From Saccoglossus kowalevskii (lineage: Eukaryota > Hemichordata > Enteropneusta > Harrimaniidae): a DNA stretch of 54,022 nt. Position numbers and translations under genes: made by a program. The DNA lies in assembly GCF_000003605.2 (NCBI RefSeq), contig NW_003122160.1, forward strand, positions 1 to 54,022. The letters run 5' to 3'. Below, one piece after another: positions 23,760 through 39,839 of this stretch (position 1 is the first letter of the stretch; every line of letters starts with the position of its first letter). Below the pieces are notes generated by a model that was given only the letters and a program-made list of their open reading frames with translations, ran no database searches and was not told the origin of the DNA.

Positions 23760-26700
23760 ACAATATCAGGGTCAACACAACAAATGATGTTATATGTCAC
23801 TTCGTTACCTATGGCAACAAAACAATATCAGGGCCCACATAACTAGTGATGTAATATGTCCCTTTGTTACCTATGGCAACAACAAAATATCAGGGTCCAC
23901 ACAACATGTGATGTTATATGTCACCTCGTTACCTATGGCAACAAAACAATATCAGGGTCCACACAACAAGTGATGTTATATGTCACTTCGTTACCTATGG
24001 CAACAAAACAATATCAGGGTCCACACAACAAGTGATGTTATATGTCACTTCGTTACCCATGGCAACAACAAAATATCAGGGTCCACACAACATGTGATGT
24101 TATATGTCACTTCGTTACCTATGGCATAAAACAATATCAGGGCCCACATAACTAGTGATGTTATATGTCCCTTCGTTACATATGGCAACAACAAAATATC
24201 AGGGTCCACACAACAAGTGATGTTATATGTCACTTCGTTACCTATGGCAACAAAACAATATCAGGGTCCACACAACATGTGATGTTATATGTCAGTCCGT
24301 TACCTATGGCAACACAACAATATCAGGGTCCACACAACAAGTGATGTTATATGTCACTTCGTTACCTATGGCAACAAAACAATATCAGGGTCCACACAAC
24401 AAGTGATGTTATATGTCACTTCGTTACCTATGGCAACAAAACAATATCAGGGTCCACACAACAAGTGATGTTATATGTCACTTCGTTACCTATGGCAACA
24501 AAACAATATCAGGGTCCACACAACATGTGATGTTATATGTCACTTCGTTACCTATGGCAACAAAACAATATCAGGGTCCACACAACAAGTGATGTAATAT
24601 GTCACTTCGTTACCTATGGCAACAAAACAATATCAGGGTCCACACAACAAGTGATGTTATATGTCACTTCGTTACCTATGGCAACAAAACAATATCAGGG
24701 TCAACACAACAAGTGATGTAATATGTCCCTTCGTTACCTATGGCAACAAAAAAATATCAGGGTCCACACAACATGTGATGTTATATGTCACTTCGTTACC
24801 TATGGCAACAAAACAATATCAGGGTCCACACAACATGTGATGTTATATGTCACTTCTTTACCTACGGCAACAAAACAATATCAGGGTCCACACAACATGT
24901 GATGTTATATGTCACTCCGTTACCTATGGCAACACAACAATATCAGGGTCCACACAACAAGTGATGTTATATGTCTCTTCGTTACCTATGGCAACAAAAC
25001 AATATCAGGGTCCACACAACAAGTGATGTTATATGTCACTTCGTTACCTATGGAAACAAAACAATATCAGGGTCCGCACAACAAGTAATGTTATATGTCA
25101 CTTCGTTACCTATGGCAACAACACAATATCAGGGTCCACACAACATGTGATGTTGTATGTCACTTCATTACCTATGGCAACAAAACAATATCAGGGCCCA
25201 CATAACAAGTGATGTAATATGTCCCTTCGTTACCTATGGCAACAACAAAATATCAGGGTCCACACAACATGTGATGTTATATGTCACTTCGTTACCTATG
25301 GCAACAAAACAATATCAGGGTCCACACAACATGTGATGTTATATGTCACTCCGTTACCTATGGCAACACAACAATATCAGGGTCCACACAACAAGTGATG
25401 ATATATGTCACTCCGTTACCTATGGCAACAAAACAATATCAGGGTCCACACAACATGTGATGTTATATGTCACTTCGTTACCTATGGCAACAAAAAAATA
25501 TCAGGGTCCACACAACAAGTGATGTTATATGTCACTTCGTTACCTATGGCAACAAAACAATATCAGGGTCCACACAACATGTGATGTTATATGTCACTTC
25601 GTTACCTATGGCAACAAAACAATATCAGGGTCCACACAACAAGTGATGTTATATGTCCCTTCGTTACCTATGGCAACAAAACAATATCAGGGTCCACACA
25701 ACAAGTGATGTTATATGTCACTTCGTTACCTATGGCAACAAAACAATATCAGGGTCCACACAACAAGTGATGTTATATGTCACTTCGTTACCTATGGCAA
25801 CAAAACAATATCAGGGTCCACACAACATGTGATGTTATATGTCACTCCGTTACCTATGGCAACACAACAATATCAGGGTCCACGCAACAAGTGATGTTAT
25901 ATGTCACTTCGTTACCTATGGCAACAAAACAATATCAGGGTCCACACAACAAGTGATGATATATGTCACTTCGTTACCTATGGCAACAAAACAATATCAG
26001 GGTCCACACACAACAAGTGATGTTATATGTCACTTCGTTACCTATGGCAACAAAACAATATCAGGGTCAACACAACAAGTGATGTTATATGTCACCTCGT
26101 TACCTATGGCAACAAAACAATATCAGGGTCCACACAACAAGTGATGTTATATGTCACCTCGTTACCTATGGCAACAAAACAATATCAGGGTCCACACAAC
26201 AAGTGATGCTATATGTTCCTTCGTTACCTATGGCAACAAAACAATATCAGGGTCCACACAACAAGTGATGTTATATGTCACTTCGTTACCTATGGCAACA
26301 AAACAATATCAGGGTCCACACAACAAGTAATGTTATATGTCACTTCGTTACCTATGGCAACAACACAATATCAGGGTCCACACAACATGTGATGTTGTAT
26401 GTCACTTCGTTACCTATGGCAACAAAACAATATCAGGGCCCACATAACAAGTGATGTAAAATGTCCCTTCGTTACCTATGGCAACAACAAAATATCAGGG
26501 TCCACACAACATGTGATGTTATGTGTCACTTCGTTACCTATGGCAACAAAACAATATCAGGGTCCACACAACATGTGATGTTATATGTCACTCCGTTACC
26601 TATGGCAACACAACAATATCAGGGTCCACACAACAAGTGATGATATATGTCACTCCGTTACCTATGGCAACAAAACAATATCAGGGTCCACACAACAAGT

Positions 26701-29700
26701 GATGTTATATGTCACTTCGTTACCTATGGCAACAAAACAATATCAGGGTCCACACAACAAGTGATGTTATATGTCACTTCGTTACCTATGGCAACAAAAC
26801 AATATCAGGGTCCACACAACATGTGATGTTATATGTCACTCCGTTACCTATGGCAACACAACATTATCAGGGTCCACACAACAAGTGATGTTATATGTCA
26901 CTTCGTTACCTATGGCAACAAAACAATATCAGGGTCCACACAACAAGTGATGTTATATGTCACTTCGTTACCTATGGCAACAAAACAATATCAGGGTCCA
27001 CACAACAAGTGATGTTATATGTCCCTTCGTTACCTATGGCAACAAAACAATATCAGGGTCCACACAACAAGTGATGTTATATGTCACTTCGTTACCTATG
27101 GCAACAAAACAATATCAGGGTCCACACAACATGTGATGTTATATGTCACTTCGTAACCTATGGCAACAAAACAATATCAGGGTCCACACAACAAGTGATG
27201 TTATATGTCACTTCGTTACCTATGGCAACAAAACATATCAGGGTCCACACAACAAGTGATGTTATATGTCACTTCGTTACCTATGGCAACAAAACAATAT
27301 CAGGGTCCACACAACAAGTGATGTTATATGTCACTTCGTTACCTATGGCAACAAAACAATATCAGGGTCCACACAACAAGTGATGTTATATGTCACTTCG
27401 TTACCTATGGCAACAAAACAATATCAGGGTCCACACAACAAGTGATGTAATATGTCACCTCGTTACCTATGGCAACAAAACAATATCAGGGTCCACACAA
27501 CAAGTGATGTTATATGTCACTTCGTTACCTATGGCAACAAAACAATATCAGGGTCCACAAAACAAGTGATGTAATATGTCCCTTCATTACCTATGGCAAC
27601 AACAAAATATCAGGGTCCACACAACATGTGATGTTATATGTCTCTTCGTTACCTATGGCAACAAAACAATATCAGAGTCCACACAACATGTGATGTTATA
27701 TGTCACTCCGTTACCTATGGCAACACAACAATATCAGGGTCCACACAACATGTGATGTTATATGTCACTTCGTTACCTATGGCAACAAAACAATATCATG
27801 GTCCACACAACATGTGATGTTATATGTCACTCCGTTACCTATGGCAACACAACAATATCAGGGTCCACACAACAAGTGATGTTATATGTCACTTCGTTAC
27901 CTATGGCAACAAATCAATATCAAGGTCCACACAACAAGTGATGTTATATGTCACTTCGTTACCTATGGCAACAAAACAATATCAGGGTCCACTTAACAAG
28001 TGATGTAATATGTCACTTCGTTACCTATGGCAACAACAAAATATCAGGGTCCACACAACATGTGATGTTATATGTCACTTCGTTACCTATGGCAACAAAA
28101 CAATATCAGGGTCCACACAACATGTGATGTTATATGTCACTTCGTTACCTATGGCAACACAACAATATTAGGGTCCACACAACAAGTGATGTTATATGTC
28201 ACTTCGTTACCTATGGCAACAAAACAATATCAGGGTCCACACAACATGTGATGTTATATGTCACTCCGTTACCTATGGCAACACAACAATATCAGGCTCC
28301 ACACAACAAGTGATGTTATATGTCACTTCGTTACCTATGGCAACAATACAATATCAGGGTCCACACAACATGTGATGTTATATGTCACTTCGTTACCTAT
28401 GGCAACAAAACAATATCAGGGTCCACACTACATGTGATGTTATATGTCAGTCCGTTATCTATGGCAACAAAACAATATCAGGGTCCACACAACATGTGAT
28501 GTTATATGTCACTTCGTTACCTATGGCAACAAAAAGAATATCAGGGTCCACACAACAAGTGATGTTATATGTCACTTCGCTACCTATTGCAACAAAACAA
28601 TATCAGGGTCCACACAACAAGTGATGTTATATGTCACTTCGTTACCTATGGCAACAAAACAATATCAGGGTCCACACAACAAGTGATGTTATATGTCACT
28701 TCGTTACCTATGGCAACAAAACAATATCAGGGTCCACACAACAAGTGATGTAATATGTCACCTCGTTACCTATGGCAACAAAACAATATCAGGGTCCACA
28801 CAACAAGTGATGTTATATGTCACTTCGTTACCTATGGCAACAAAACAATATCAGGGTCCACAAAACAAGTGATGTAATATGTCCCTTCGTTACCTATGGC
28901 AACAACAAAATATCAGGGTCCACACAACATGTGATTTTATATGTCACTTCGTTACCTATGGCAACAAAACAATATCAGGATCCACACAACATGTGATGTT
29001 ATATGTCACTCCGTTACCTATGGCAACACAACAATATCAGGGTCCACACAACATGTGATGTTATATGTCACTTCGTTACCTATGGCAACAAAACAATATC
29101 AGGGTCCACACAACATGTGATGTTATATGTCACTCCGTTACCTATGGCAACACAACAATATCAGGGTCCACACAACAAGTGATGTTATATGTCACTTCGT
29201 TACCTATGGCAACAAAACAATATCAGGGTCCACACAACATGTGATGTTATATGTCACTCCGTTACCTATGGCAACACAACAATATCAGGGTCCACACAAC
29301 AAGTGATGTTATATGTCACTTCGTTACCTATGGCAACAAAAGAATGTCAGGGTCCACACAACATGTGATGTTATATGTCACTTCGTTACCTATGGCAACA
29401 AAACAATATCAGGGTCCACACAACATGTGATGTTATATGTCAGTCCGTTACCTATGGCAACAAAACAATATCAGGGTCCACACAACATGTGATGTTATAT
29501 GTGACTTCGTTACCTATGGCAACAAAACAATATCAGGGTCCACACAACAAGTGATGTTATATGTCACTTCGTTACCTATGGCAACAAAACAATATCAGGG
29601 TCCACACAACAAGTGATGTTATATGTCACTTCGTTACCTATGGCAACAAAACAATATCAGGGTCCACACAACAAGTGATGTTATATGTCACTTCGTTACC

Positions 29701-32700
29701 TATGGCAACAAAACAATATCAGGGTCCACACAACAAGTGATGTTATATGTCACTTCGTTACCTATGGCAACAAAACAATATCAGGGTCCACACAACAAGT
29801 GATGTTATATGTCACTTCGTTACCTATGGCAACAAAACAATATCAGGGTCCACACAACAAGTGATGTTATATGTCACTTCGTTACCTATGGCAACAAAAC
29901 AATATCAGGGTCCACACAACAAGTGATGTTATATGTCACTTCGTTACCTATGGCAACAAAACCATATCAGGGTCCACACAACATGTGATGTTATATGTAA
30001 CTTCGTTACCTATGGCAACAAAACAATATCAGGGTCCACACAATAAGTGATGTTATATGTCACTTCGTTACCTATGGCAACAAAACAATATCAGGGTCCA
30101 CACAATAAGTGATGTAATATGTCACTTCGTTACCTATGGCAACAAAACAATATCAGGGTCCACACAACAAGTGATGTAATATGTCACTTCGTTACCTATG
30201 GCAACAAAACAATATCAGGGTCCACACAACATGTGATGTTATATGTCACTTCGTTACCTATGGCAACAAAACAATATCAGGGTCCACACAACAAGTGATG
30301 TTATATGTCACTTCGTTACCTATGGCAACAAAACAATATCAGGGTCCACACAACAAGTGATGTTATATGTCACTCCGTTACCTATGGCAACAAAACAATA
30401 TCAGGGTCCACACAACAAGTGATGTTATATGTCACTTCGTTACCTATGGCAACAAAACAATATCAGGGTCCACACAACAAGTGATGTTATATGTCACTTC
30501 GTTACCTATGGCAACAAAACAATATCAGGGTCCACACAACAAGTGATGTTATATGTCACTTCGTTACCTATGGCAACAAAACAATATCAGGGTCCACACA
30601 ACAAGTGATGTTATATGTCACTTCGTTACCTATGGCAACAAAACAATATCAGGGTCCACACAACATGTGATGTTATATGTCACTTCGTTACCTATGGCAA
30701 CAAAACAATATCAGGGTCCACACAACAAGTGATGTTATATGTCCCTTCGTTACCTATGGCAACAAAACAATATCAGGGTCCACACAACAAGTGATGTTAT
30801 ATGTCACTTCGTTACCTATGGCAACAAAACAATATCAGAGTCCACACAACATGTGATGTTATATGTCACTCCGTTACCTATGGCAACACAACAATATCAG
30901 GGTCCACACAACAAGTGATGTTATATGTCACTTCGTTACCTATGGCAACAAAACAATATCAGGGTCCACACAACAAGTGATGTTATATGTCACTTCGTTT
31001 TCTATGGCAACAAAACAATATCAGGGTCCACACAACAAGTGATGTTATATGTCACTTCGTTACCTATGGCAACAAAACAATATCAGGGTCCACACAACAA
31101 GTGATGTAATATGTCACCTCGTTACCTATGGCAACAAAACAATATCAGGGTCCACACAACAAGTGATGTTATATGTCACTTCGTTACCTATGGCAACAAA
31201 ACAATATCAGGGTCCACAAAACAAGTGATGTAATATGTCCCTTCGTTACCTATGGCAACAACAAAATATCAGGGTCCACACAACATGTGATGTTATATGT
31301 CACTTCGTTACCTATGGCAACAAAACAATATCAGAGTCCACACAACATGTGATGTTATATGTCACTCCGTTACCTATGGCAACACAACAATATCAGGGTC
31401 CACACAACATGTGATGTTATATGTCACTTCTTTACCTACGGCAACAAAACAATATCAGGGTCCACACAACATGTGATGTTATATGTCACTCCGTTACCTA
31501 TGGCAACACAACAATATCAGGGTCCACACAACAAGTGATGTTATATGTCACTTCGTTACCTATGGCAACAAAACAATATCAGGGTCCACACAACAAGTGA
31601 TGTTATATGTCACTTCGTTACCTATGGCAACAAAACAATATCAGGGTCCACTTAACAAGTGATGTAATATGTCACTTCGTTACCTATGGCAACAAAACAA
31701 TATCAGGGTCCACACAACATGTGATGTTATATGTCACTTCGTTACCTATGGCAACAAAACAATATCAGGGTCCACACAACAAGTGATGTTATATGTCCCT
31801 TCGTTACCTTTGGCAACAAAACAATATCAGGGTCCACACAACAAGTGATGTTATATGTCACTTCGTTACCTATGGCAACAAAACAATATCAGGGTCCACA
31901 CAACAAGTGATGTTATATGTCACTTCGTTACCTATGGCAACAAAACAATATCAGGGTCCACACAACATGTGATGTTATATGTCACTCCGTTACCTATGGC
32001 AACATAACAATATCAGGGTCCACACAACAAGTGATGTTATATGTCACTTCGTTACCTATGGCAACAAAACAATATCAGGGTCCACACAACAAGTGATGTT
32101 ATATGTCACTTCGTTACCTATGGCAACAAAAAAATATCAGGGTCCACACAACAAGTGATGTTATATGTCACTTCGTTACCTATGGCAACAAAACAATATC
32201 AGGGTCCACACAACAAGTGATGTAATATGTCACCTCGTTACCTATGGCAACAAAACAATATCAGGGTCCACACAACAAGTGATGTTATATGTCACTTCGT
32301 TACCTATGGCAACAAAACAATATCAGGGTCCACAAAACAAGTGATGTAATATGTCCCTTCGTTACCTATGGCAACAACAAAATATCAGGGTCCACACAAC
32401 ATGTGATGTAATATGTCACTTCGTTACCTATGGCAACAAAACAATATCAGAGTCCACACAACATGTGATGTTATATGTCACTCCGTTACCTATGGCAACA
32501 CAACAATATCAGGGTCCACACAACAAGTGATGTTATATGTCACTTCGTTACCTATGGCAACAAAACAATATCAGGCTCCACTTAACAAGTGATGTAATAT
32601 GTCACTTCGTTACCTATGGCAACAAAACAATATCAGGGTCCACACAACATGTGATGTTATATGTCACTCCGTTACCTATGGCAACACAACAATATCAGGG

Positions 32701-34760
32701 TCCACACAACAAGTGATGTTATATGTCACTTCGTTACCTATGGCAACAAAACAATATCAGGGTCCACACAACAAGTGATGTTATATGTCACTTCGTTACC
32801 TATGGCAACAAAACAATATCAGTGTCCACACATCAAGTGATGTTATATGTCACTTCGTTACCTATGGCAACAAAACAATATCAGAGTCCACACAACATGT
32901 GATGTTATATGTCACTTCGTTACCTATGGTAACAAAACAATATCAGGGTCCACACAACAAGTGATGTTATATGTCACTTCGTTACCTATGGCAACAAAAC
33001 AATATCAGGGTCCACACAACAAGTGATGTTATATGTCACTTCGTTTTCTATGGCAACAAAACAATATCAGGGTCCACACAACAAGTGATGTTATATGTCA
33101 CTTCGTTACCTATGGCAACAAAACAATATCAGGGTCCACACAACAAGTGATGTAATATGTCACCTCGTTACCTATGGCAACAAAACAATATCAGGGTCCA
33201 CACAACAAGTGATGTTATATGTCACTTCGTTACCTATGGCAACAAAACAATATCAGGGTCCACAAAACAAGTGATGTAATATGTCCCTTCGTTACCTATG
33301 GCAACAACAAAATATCAGGGTCCACACAATATGTGATGTTATATGTCACTTCGTTACCTATGGCAACAAAACAATATCAGGGTCCACACAACATGTGATG
33401 TTATATGTCACTCCGTTACCTATGGCAACACAACAATAGCAGGGTCCACATAACAAGTGATGTTATATGTCACTCCGTTACCTATGGCAACAAAACAATA
33501 TCAGGGTCCACACAACATGTGATGTTATATGTCACTTCGTTACCTATGGCAACAAAACAATATCAGGGTCCACACAACAAGTGATGTTATATGTCACTTC
33601 GTTACCTATGGCAACAAAACAATATCAGGGTCCACACAACAAGTGATGTTATATGTCACTTCGTTACCTATGGCAACAAAACAATATTAGGGTCCACACA
33701 ACATGTGATGTTATATGTCACTTCGTTACCTATGGCAACAAAACAATATCAGGGTCCACACAACATGTGATGTTGTATGTCACTTCGTTACCTATGGCAA
33801 CAAAACAATATCAGGGCCCACATAACAAGTGATGTAATATGTCCCTTCGTTACCTATGGCAACAACAAAATATCAGGGTCCACACAACATGTGATGTTAT
33901 ATGTCACTTCGTTACCTATGGCAACAAAACAATATCAGGGTCCACACAACATGTGATGTTATATGTCACTCCGTTACCTATGGCAACACAACAATATCAG
34001 GGTCCACACAACAAGTGATGTTATATGTCACTCCGTTACCTATGGCAACAAAACAATATCAGGGTCCACACAACATGTGATGTTATATGTCACTTCGTTA
34101 CCTATGGCAACAAAACAATATCAGGGTCCACACAACAAGTGATGTTATATGTCACTTCGTTACCTATGGCAACAAAACAATATCAGTGTCCACACATCAA
34201 GTGATGTTATATGTCACTTCGTTACCTATGGCAACAAAACAATATCAGAGTCCACACAACATGTGATGTTATATGTCACTTCGTTACCTATGGCAACAAA
34301 ACAATATCAGGGTCCACACAACAAGTGATGTTATATGTCCCTTCGTTACCTATGGCAACAAAACAATATCAGGGTCCACACAACAAGTGATGTTATATGT
34401 CCCTTCGTTACCTATGGCAACAAAACAATATCAGGGTCCACACAACAAGTGATGTTATATGTCACTTCGTTACCTATGGCAACAAAACAATATCAGGGTC
34501 CACACAACAAGTGATGTTATATGTCACTTCGTTACCTATGGCAACAAAACAATATCAGGGTCCACACAACATTTGATGTTATATGTCACTTCGTTACCTA
34601 TGGCAACAAAACAATATCAGGGTCCACACAACAAGTGATGTTATATGTCACTTCGTTACCTATGGCAACAAAACAATATCAGGGCCCACATAACAAGTGA
34701 TGTAAAATGTCCCTTCGTTACCTATGGCAACAAAACAATATCAGGGTCCACACAACAAGT
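23760..34760. repeat. Type A satellite domain 3
   Basis: About 177 monomers. The A6C and A28C/C30A haplotype recurs near 23880, 25246, 26485, 27601, 28909, 31258, 32386, 33306 and 33859. A nearly invariant run of consensus monomers lies at about 29560-29960. The start (23832-24300) carries the ACTAGTG form twice and a TTACCCATGG unit shared with 40118 and 41422. G21A and T54G are absent. No gene or unique sequence. Confidence 0.75.
27412..29015. repeat. Second copy of the 13150-14750 block
   Basis: Contains all ordered markers from CAGGCTCC (28292) to CGCTACCTATTGC (28573). A one-base insertion, CAAAAAGAATATC near 28532, is private to this copy. It shares TGATTTTATATG (28932) with 14668 but not with the third copy. 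Confidence 0.87.
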
Positions 34761-36540
34761 GATGTTATATGTCACTTCGTTACCTATGGCAACAAAACAA
34801 TATCAGGGTCCACACAACAAGTGATGTTATATGTCACTTCGTTACCTATGGCAACAAAACAATATCAGGGTCCACACAACAAGTGATGTTATATGTCACT
34901 TCGTTACCTATGGCAACAAAACAATATCAGGGTCCACACAACATGTGATGTTATATGTCACTTCGTTACCTATGGCAACAAAACAAAATCAGGGTCCACA
35001 CAACAAGTGATGTTATATGTCACTTCGTTACCTATGGCAACAAAACAATATCAGGGTCCACACAACATGTGATGTTATATGTCACTTCGTTACCTATGGC
35101 AACAAAACAATATCAGGGTCCACACAACATGTGATGTTATATGTCACTTCGTTACCTATGACAACAAAACAATATCAGGGTCCACACAACAAGTGATGTT
35201 ATATGTCACTTCGTTACCTATGGCAACAAAACAATATCAGGGTCCACACAACATGTGATGTTATATGTCACTTCGTTACCTATGGCAACAAAACAATATC
35301 AGGGTCCACACAACATGTGATGTTATATGTCACTTCGTTACCTATGACAACAAAACAATATCAGGGTCCACACAACAAGTGATGTTATATGTCACTTCGT
35401 TACCTATGGCAACAAAACAATATCAGGGTCCACACAACAAGTGATGTTATTTGTCACTCCGTTACCTATGGCAACAAAACAATATCAGGGTCAACACAAC
35501 ATGTGATGTTATATGTCACTTCGTTACCTATGGCAACAAAACAATATCAGGGTCCACACAACATGTGATGTTATATGTCACTTTGTTACCTATGACAACA
35601 AAACAATATCAGGGTCCACACAACAAGTGATGTTATATGTCACTTCGTTACCTATGGCAACAAAACAATATCAGGGTCCACACAACAAGTGATGTTATAT
35701 GTCACTTCGTTACCTATGGCAACAAAACAATATCAGGGTCCACACAACATGTGATGTTATATGTCACTTCGTTACCTATGGCAACAAAACAAAATCAGGG
35801 TCCACACAACAAGTGATGTTATATGTCACTTCGTTACCTATGGCAACAAAACAATATCAGGGTCCACACAACATGTGATGTTATATGTCACTTCGTTACC
35901 TATGGCAACAAAACAATATCAGGGTCCACACAACATGTGATGTTATATGTCACTTCGTTACCTATGACAACAAAACAATATCAGGGTCCACACAACAAGT
36001 GATGTTATATGTCACTTCGTTACCTATGGCAACAAAACAATATCAGGGTCCACACAACATGTGATGTTATATGTCACTTCGTTACCTATGGCAACAAAAC
36101 AATATCAGGGTCCACACAACATGTGATGTTATATGTCACTTCGTTACCTATGACAACAAAACAATATCAGGGTCCACACAACAAGTGATGTTATATGTCA
36201 CTTCGTTACCTATGGCAACAAAACAATATCAGGGTCCACACAACAAGTGATGTTATATGTCACTCCGTTACCTATGGCAACAAAACTATATCAGGGTCAA
36301 CACAACAAGTGATGTTATATGTCACCTCGTTACCTATGGTAACAAAACAATATCAGGGTCCACACAACATGTGATGTTATATGTCACTTCGTTACCTATG
36401 ACAACAAAACAATATCAGGGTCCACACAACAAGTGATGTTATATGTCACTTCGTTACCTATGGCAACAAAACAATATCAGGGGTCCACACAACAAGTGAT
36501 GTTATATGTCACTCCGTTACCTATGGCAACAAAACTATAT
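34760..36540. repeat. Type C satellite domain 3
   Basis: About 29 monomers with G21A at 35159, 35346, 35594, 35965, 36150 and 36398, the TTATTTGTCAC form at 35450, ACAAAATCAGG at 34983 and 35789, and ACTATATC with GGTAAC near 36287-36340. The last of these matches 6350-6410. A one-base insertion (CAGGGGTCC, near 36480) sits at its end; I noticed no other copy with it. No gene or unique sequence. Confidence 0.7.
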
Positions 36541-36729
36541 CAGGGTCCACACAACAAGTGATGTTATATGTCCCTTCGTTACCTATGGCAACAAAACAAT
36601 ATCAGGGTCCACACAACAAGTGATGTTATATGTCACTTCGTTACCTATGGCAACAAAACAATATCAGGGTCCACACAACAAGTGATGTTATATGTCACTT
36701 CGTTACCTATGGCAACAACACAATATCAG

Positions 36730-38160
36730 GGTCCACACAACATGTGATGTTGTATGTCACTTCGTTACCTATGGCAACAAAACAATATCAGGGCCCACAT
36801 AACAAGTGATGTAATATGTCCCTTCGTTACCTATGGCAACAACAAAATATCAGGGTCCACACAACATGTGATGTTATATGTCACTTCGTTACCTATGGCA
36901 ACAAAACAATATCAGGGTCCACACAACATGTGATGTTATATGTCACTCCGTTACCTATGGCAACACAACAATATCAGGGTCCACACAACAAGTGATGTTA
37001 TATGTCACTCCGTTACCTATGGCAACAAAACAATATCAGGGTCCACACAACATGTGATGTTATATGTCACTTCGTTACCTATGGCAACAAAACAATATCA
37101 GGGTCCACACAACAAGTGATGTTATATGTCACTTCGTTACCTATGGCAACAAAACAATATCAGTGTCCACACATCAAGTGATGTTATATGTCACTTCGTT
37201 ACCTATGGCAACAAAACAATATCAGAGTCCACACAACATGTGATGTTATATGTCACTTCGTTACCTATGGTAACAAAACAATATCAGGGTCCACACAACA
37301 AGTAATGTTATATGTCCCTTCGTTACCTATGGCAACAAAACAATATCAGGGTCCACATAACAAGTGATGTTATATGTCCCTTCGTTACATATGGCAACAA
37401 CAAAATATCAGGGTCCACACAACATGTGATGTTATATGTCACTTCGTTACCTATGGCAACAAAACAATATCAGGGTCCACACAACAAGTGATGTTATATG
37501 TCACTTCGTTACCTATGGCAACAAAACAATATTAGGGTCCACACAACATGTGATGTTATATGTCACTTCGTTACCTATGGCAACAAAACAATATCAGGGT
37601 CCACACAACATGTGATGTTGTATGTCACTTCGTTACCTATGGCAACAAAACAATATCAGGGCCCACATAACAAGTGATGTAATATGTCCCTTCGTTACCT
37701 ATGGCAACAACAAAATATCAGGGTCCACACAACATGTGATGTTATATGTCACTTCGTTACCTATGGCAACAAAACAATATCAGGGTCCACACAACATGTG
37801 ATGTTATATGTCACTCCGTTACCTATGGCAACACAACAATATCAGGGTCCACACAACAAGTGATGTTATATGTCACTCCGTTACCTATGGCAACAAAACA
37901 ATATCAGGGTCCACACAACATGTGATGTTATATGTCACTTCGTTACCTATGGCAACAAAACAATATCAGGGTCCACACAACAAGTGATGTTATATGTCAC
38001 TTCGTTACCTATGGCAACAAAACAATATCAGTGTCCACACATCAAGTTATGTTATATGTCACTTCGTTACCTATGGCAACAAAACAATATCAGGGTCCAC
38101 ACAACATGTGATGTTATATGTCACTTCGTTACCTATGGCAACAAAACAATATCAGGGTCC
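36730..38160. repeat. 868-bp (14-monomer) tandem duplication
   Basis: GATGTTGTATG at 36746 and 37614 and CAGTGTCC at 37161 and 38029 are each 868 bp apart, exactly 14 monomers. Each half also matches the 9710-10390 module. Confidence 0.83.
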
Positions 38161-39839
38161 ACACAACAAGTGATGTTATATGTCCCTTCGTTACCTATGG
38201 CAACAAAACAATATCAGGGTCCACACAACAAGTGATGTTATATGTCCCTTCGTTACCTATGGCAACAAAACAATATCAGGGTCCACACAACAAGTGATGT
38301 TATATGTCACTTCGTTACCTATGGCAACAAAACAATATCAGGGTCCACACAACAAGTGATGTTATATGTCACTTCGTTACCTATGGCAACAAAACAATAT
38401 CAGGGTCCACACAACATGTGATGTTATATGTCACTCCGTTACCTATGGCAACACAACAATATCAGGGTCCACACAACAAGTGATGATATATGTCACTTCG
38501 TTACCTATGGCAACAAAACAATATCAGGGCCCACATAACAAGTGATGTAAAATGTCCCTTCGTTACCTATGGCAACAAAACAATATCAGAGTCCACACAA
38601 CATGTGATGTTATATGTCACTCCATTACCTATGGCAACACAACAATATCAGGGTCCACACAACATGTGATGTTATATGTCACTTCTTTACCTATGGCAAC
38701 AAAACAATATCAGGGTCCACACAACATGTGATGTTATATGTCACTCCGTTACCTATGGCAACACAACAATATCAGGGTCCACACAACAAGTGATGTTATA
38801 TGTCACTTCGTTACCTATGGCAACAAAACAATATCAGGGTCCACACAACAAGTGATGTTATATGTCACTTCGTAACCTATGGCAACAAAACAATATCAGG
38901 GTCCACACAACAAGTGATGTTATATGTCACTTCGTTACCTATGGCAACAAAACAATATCAGGGTCCACACAACAAGTGATGTTATATGTCACTTCGTTAC
39001 CTATGGCAACAAAACAATATCATGGTCCACACAACAAGTGATGTTATATGTCACTTCGTTTTCTATGGCAACAAAACAATATCAGGGTCCACACAACAAG
39101 TGATGTTATATGTCACTTCGTTACCTATGGCAACAAAACAATATCAGGGTCCACACAACAAGTGATGTAATATGTCACCTCGTTATCTATGGCAACAAAA
39201 CAATATCAGGGTCCACACAACAAGTGATGTTATATGTCACTTCGTTACCTATGGCAACAAAACAATATCAGGGTCCACAAAACAAGTGATGTAATATGTC
39301 CCTTCGTTACCTATGGCAACAACAAAATATCAGGGTCCACACAACATGTGATGTTATATGTCACTTCGTTACCTATGGCAACAAAACAATATCAGGGTCC
39401 ACACAACATGTGATGTTATATGTCACTCCGTTACCTATGGCAACACAACAATATCAGGGTCCACACAACAAGTGATGTTATATGTCACTTCGTTACCTAT
39501 GGCAACAAAAACAATATCAGGGTCCACACAACAAGTGATGTTATATGTCACTTCGTTACCTATGGCAACAAAACAATATCAGGGTCCACACAACAAGTGA
39601 TGTTATATGTCACTTCGTTACCTATGGCAACAAAACAATATCAGGGTCCACACAACAAGTGATGTTATATGTCACTTCGTTACCTATGGCAACAAAACAA
39701 TATCAGGGTCCACACAACAAGTGATGTTATATGTCAATTCGTTACCTATGGCAACAAAACAATATCAGGGTCCACACAACAAGTGATGTTATATGTCACT
39801 TCGTTACCTATGGCAACAAAACAATATCAGGGTCAACAC

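Larger units (their letters stand above)
18760..23760. repeat. Type B satellite domain 2
   Basis: About 81 monomers with the densest T54G content: near 18949, 19440, 19811, 20120, 20932, 21239, 21733, 22045, 22730, 22853, 22915 and 23412. G21A runs from 20088 to 22324, including three consecutive units at 20274, 20336 and 20398. An internal duplication of 18 monomers plus 2 bp relates 19946-20311 to 21064-21429. No gene or unique sequence. Confidence 0.75.
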
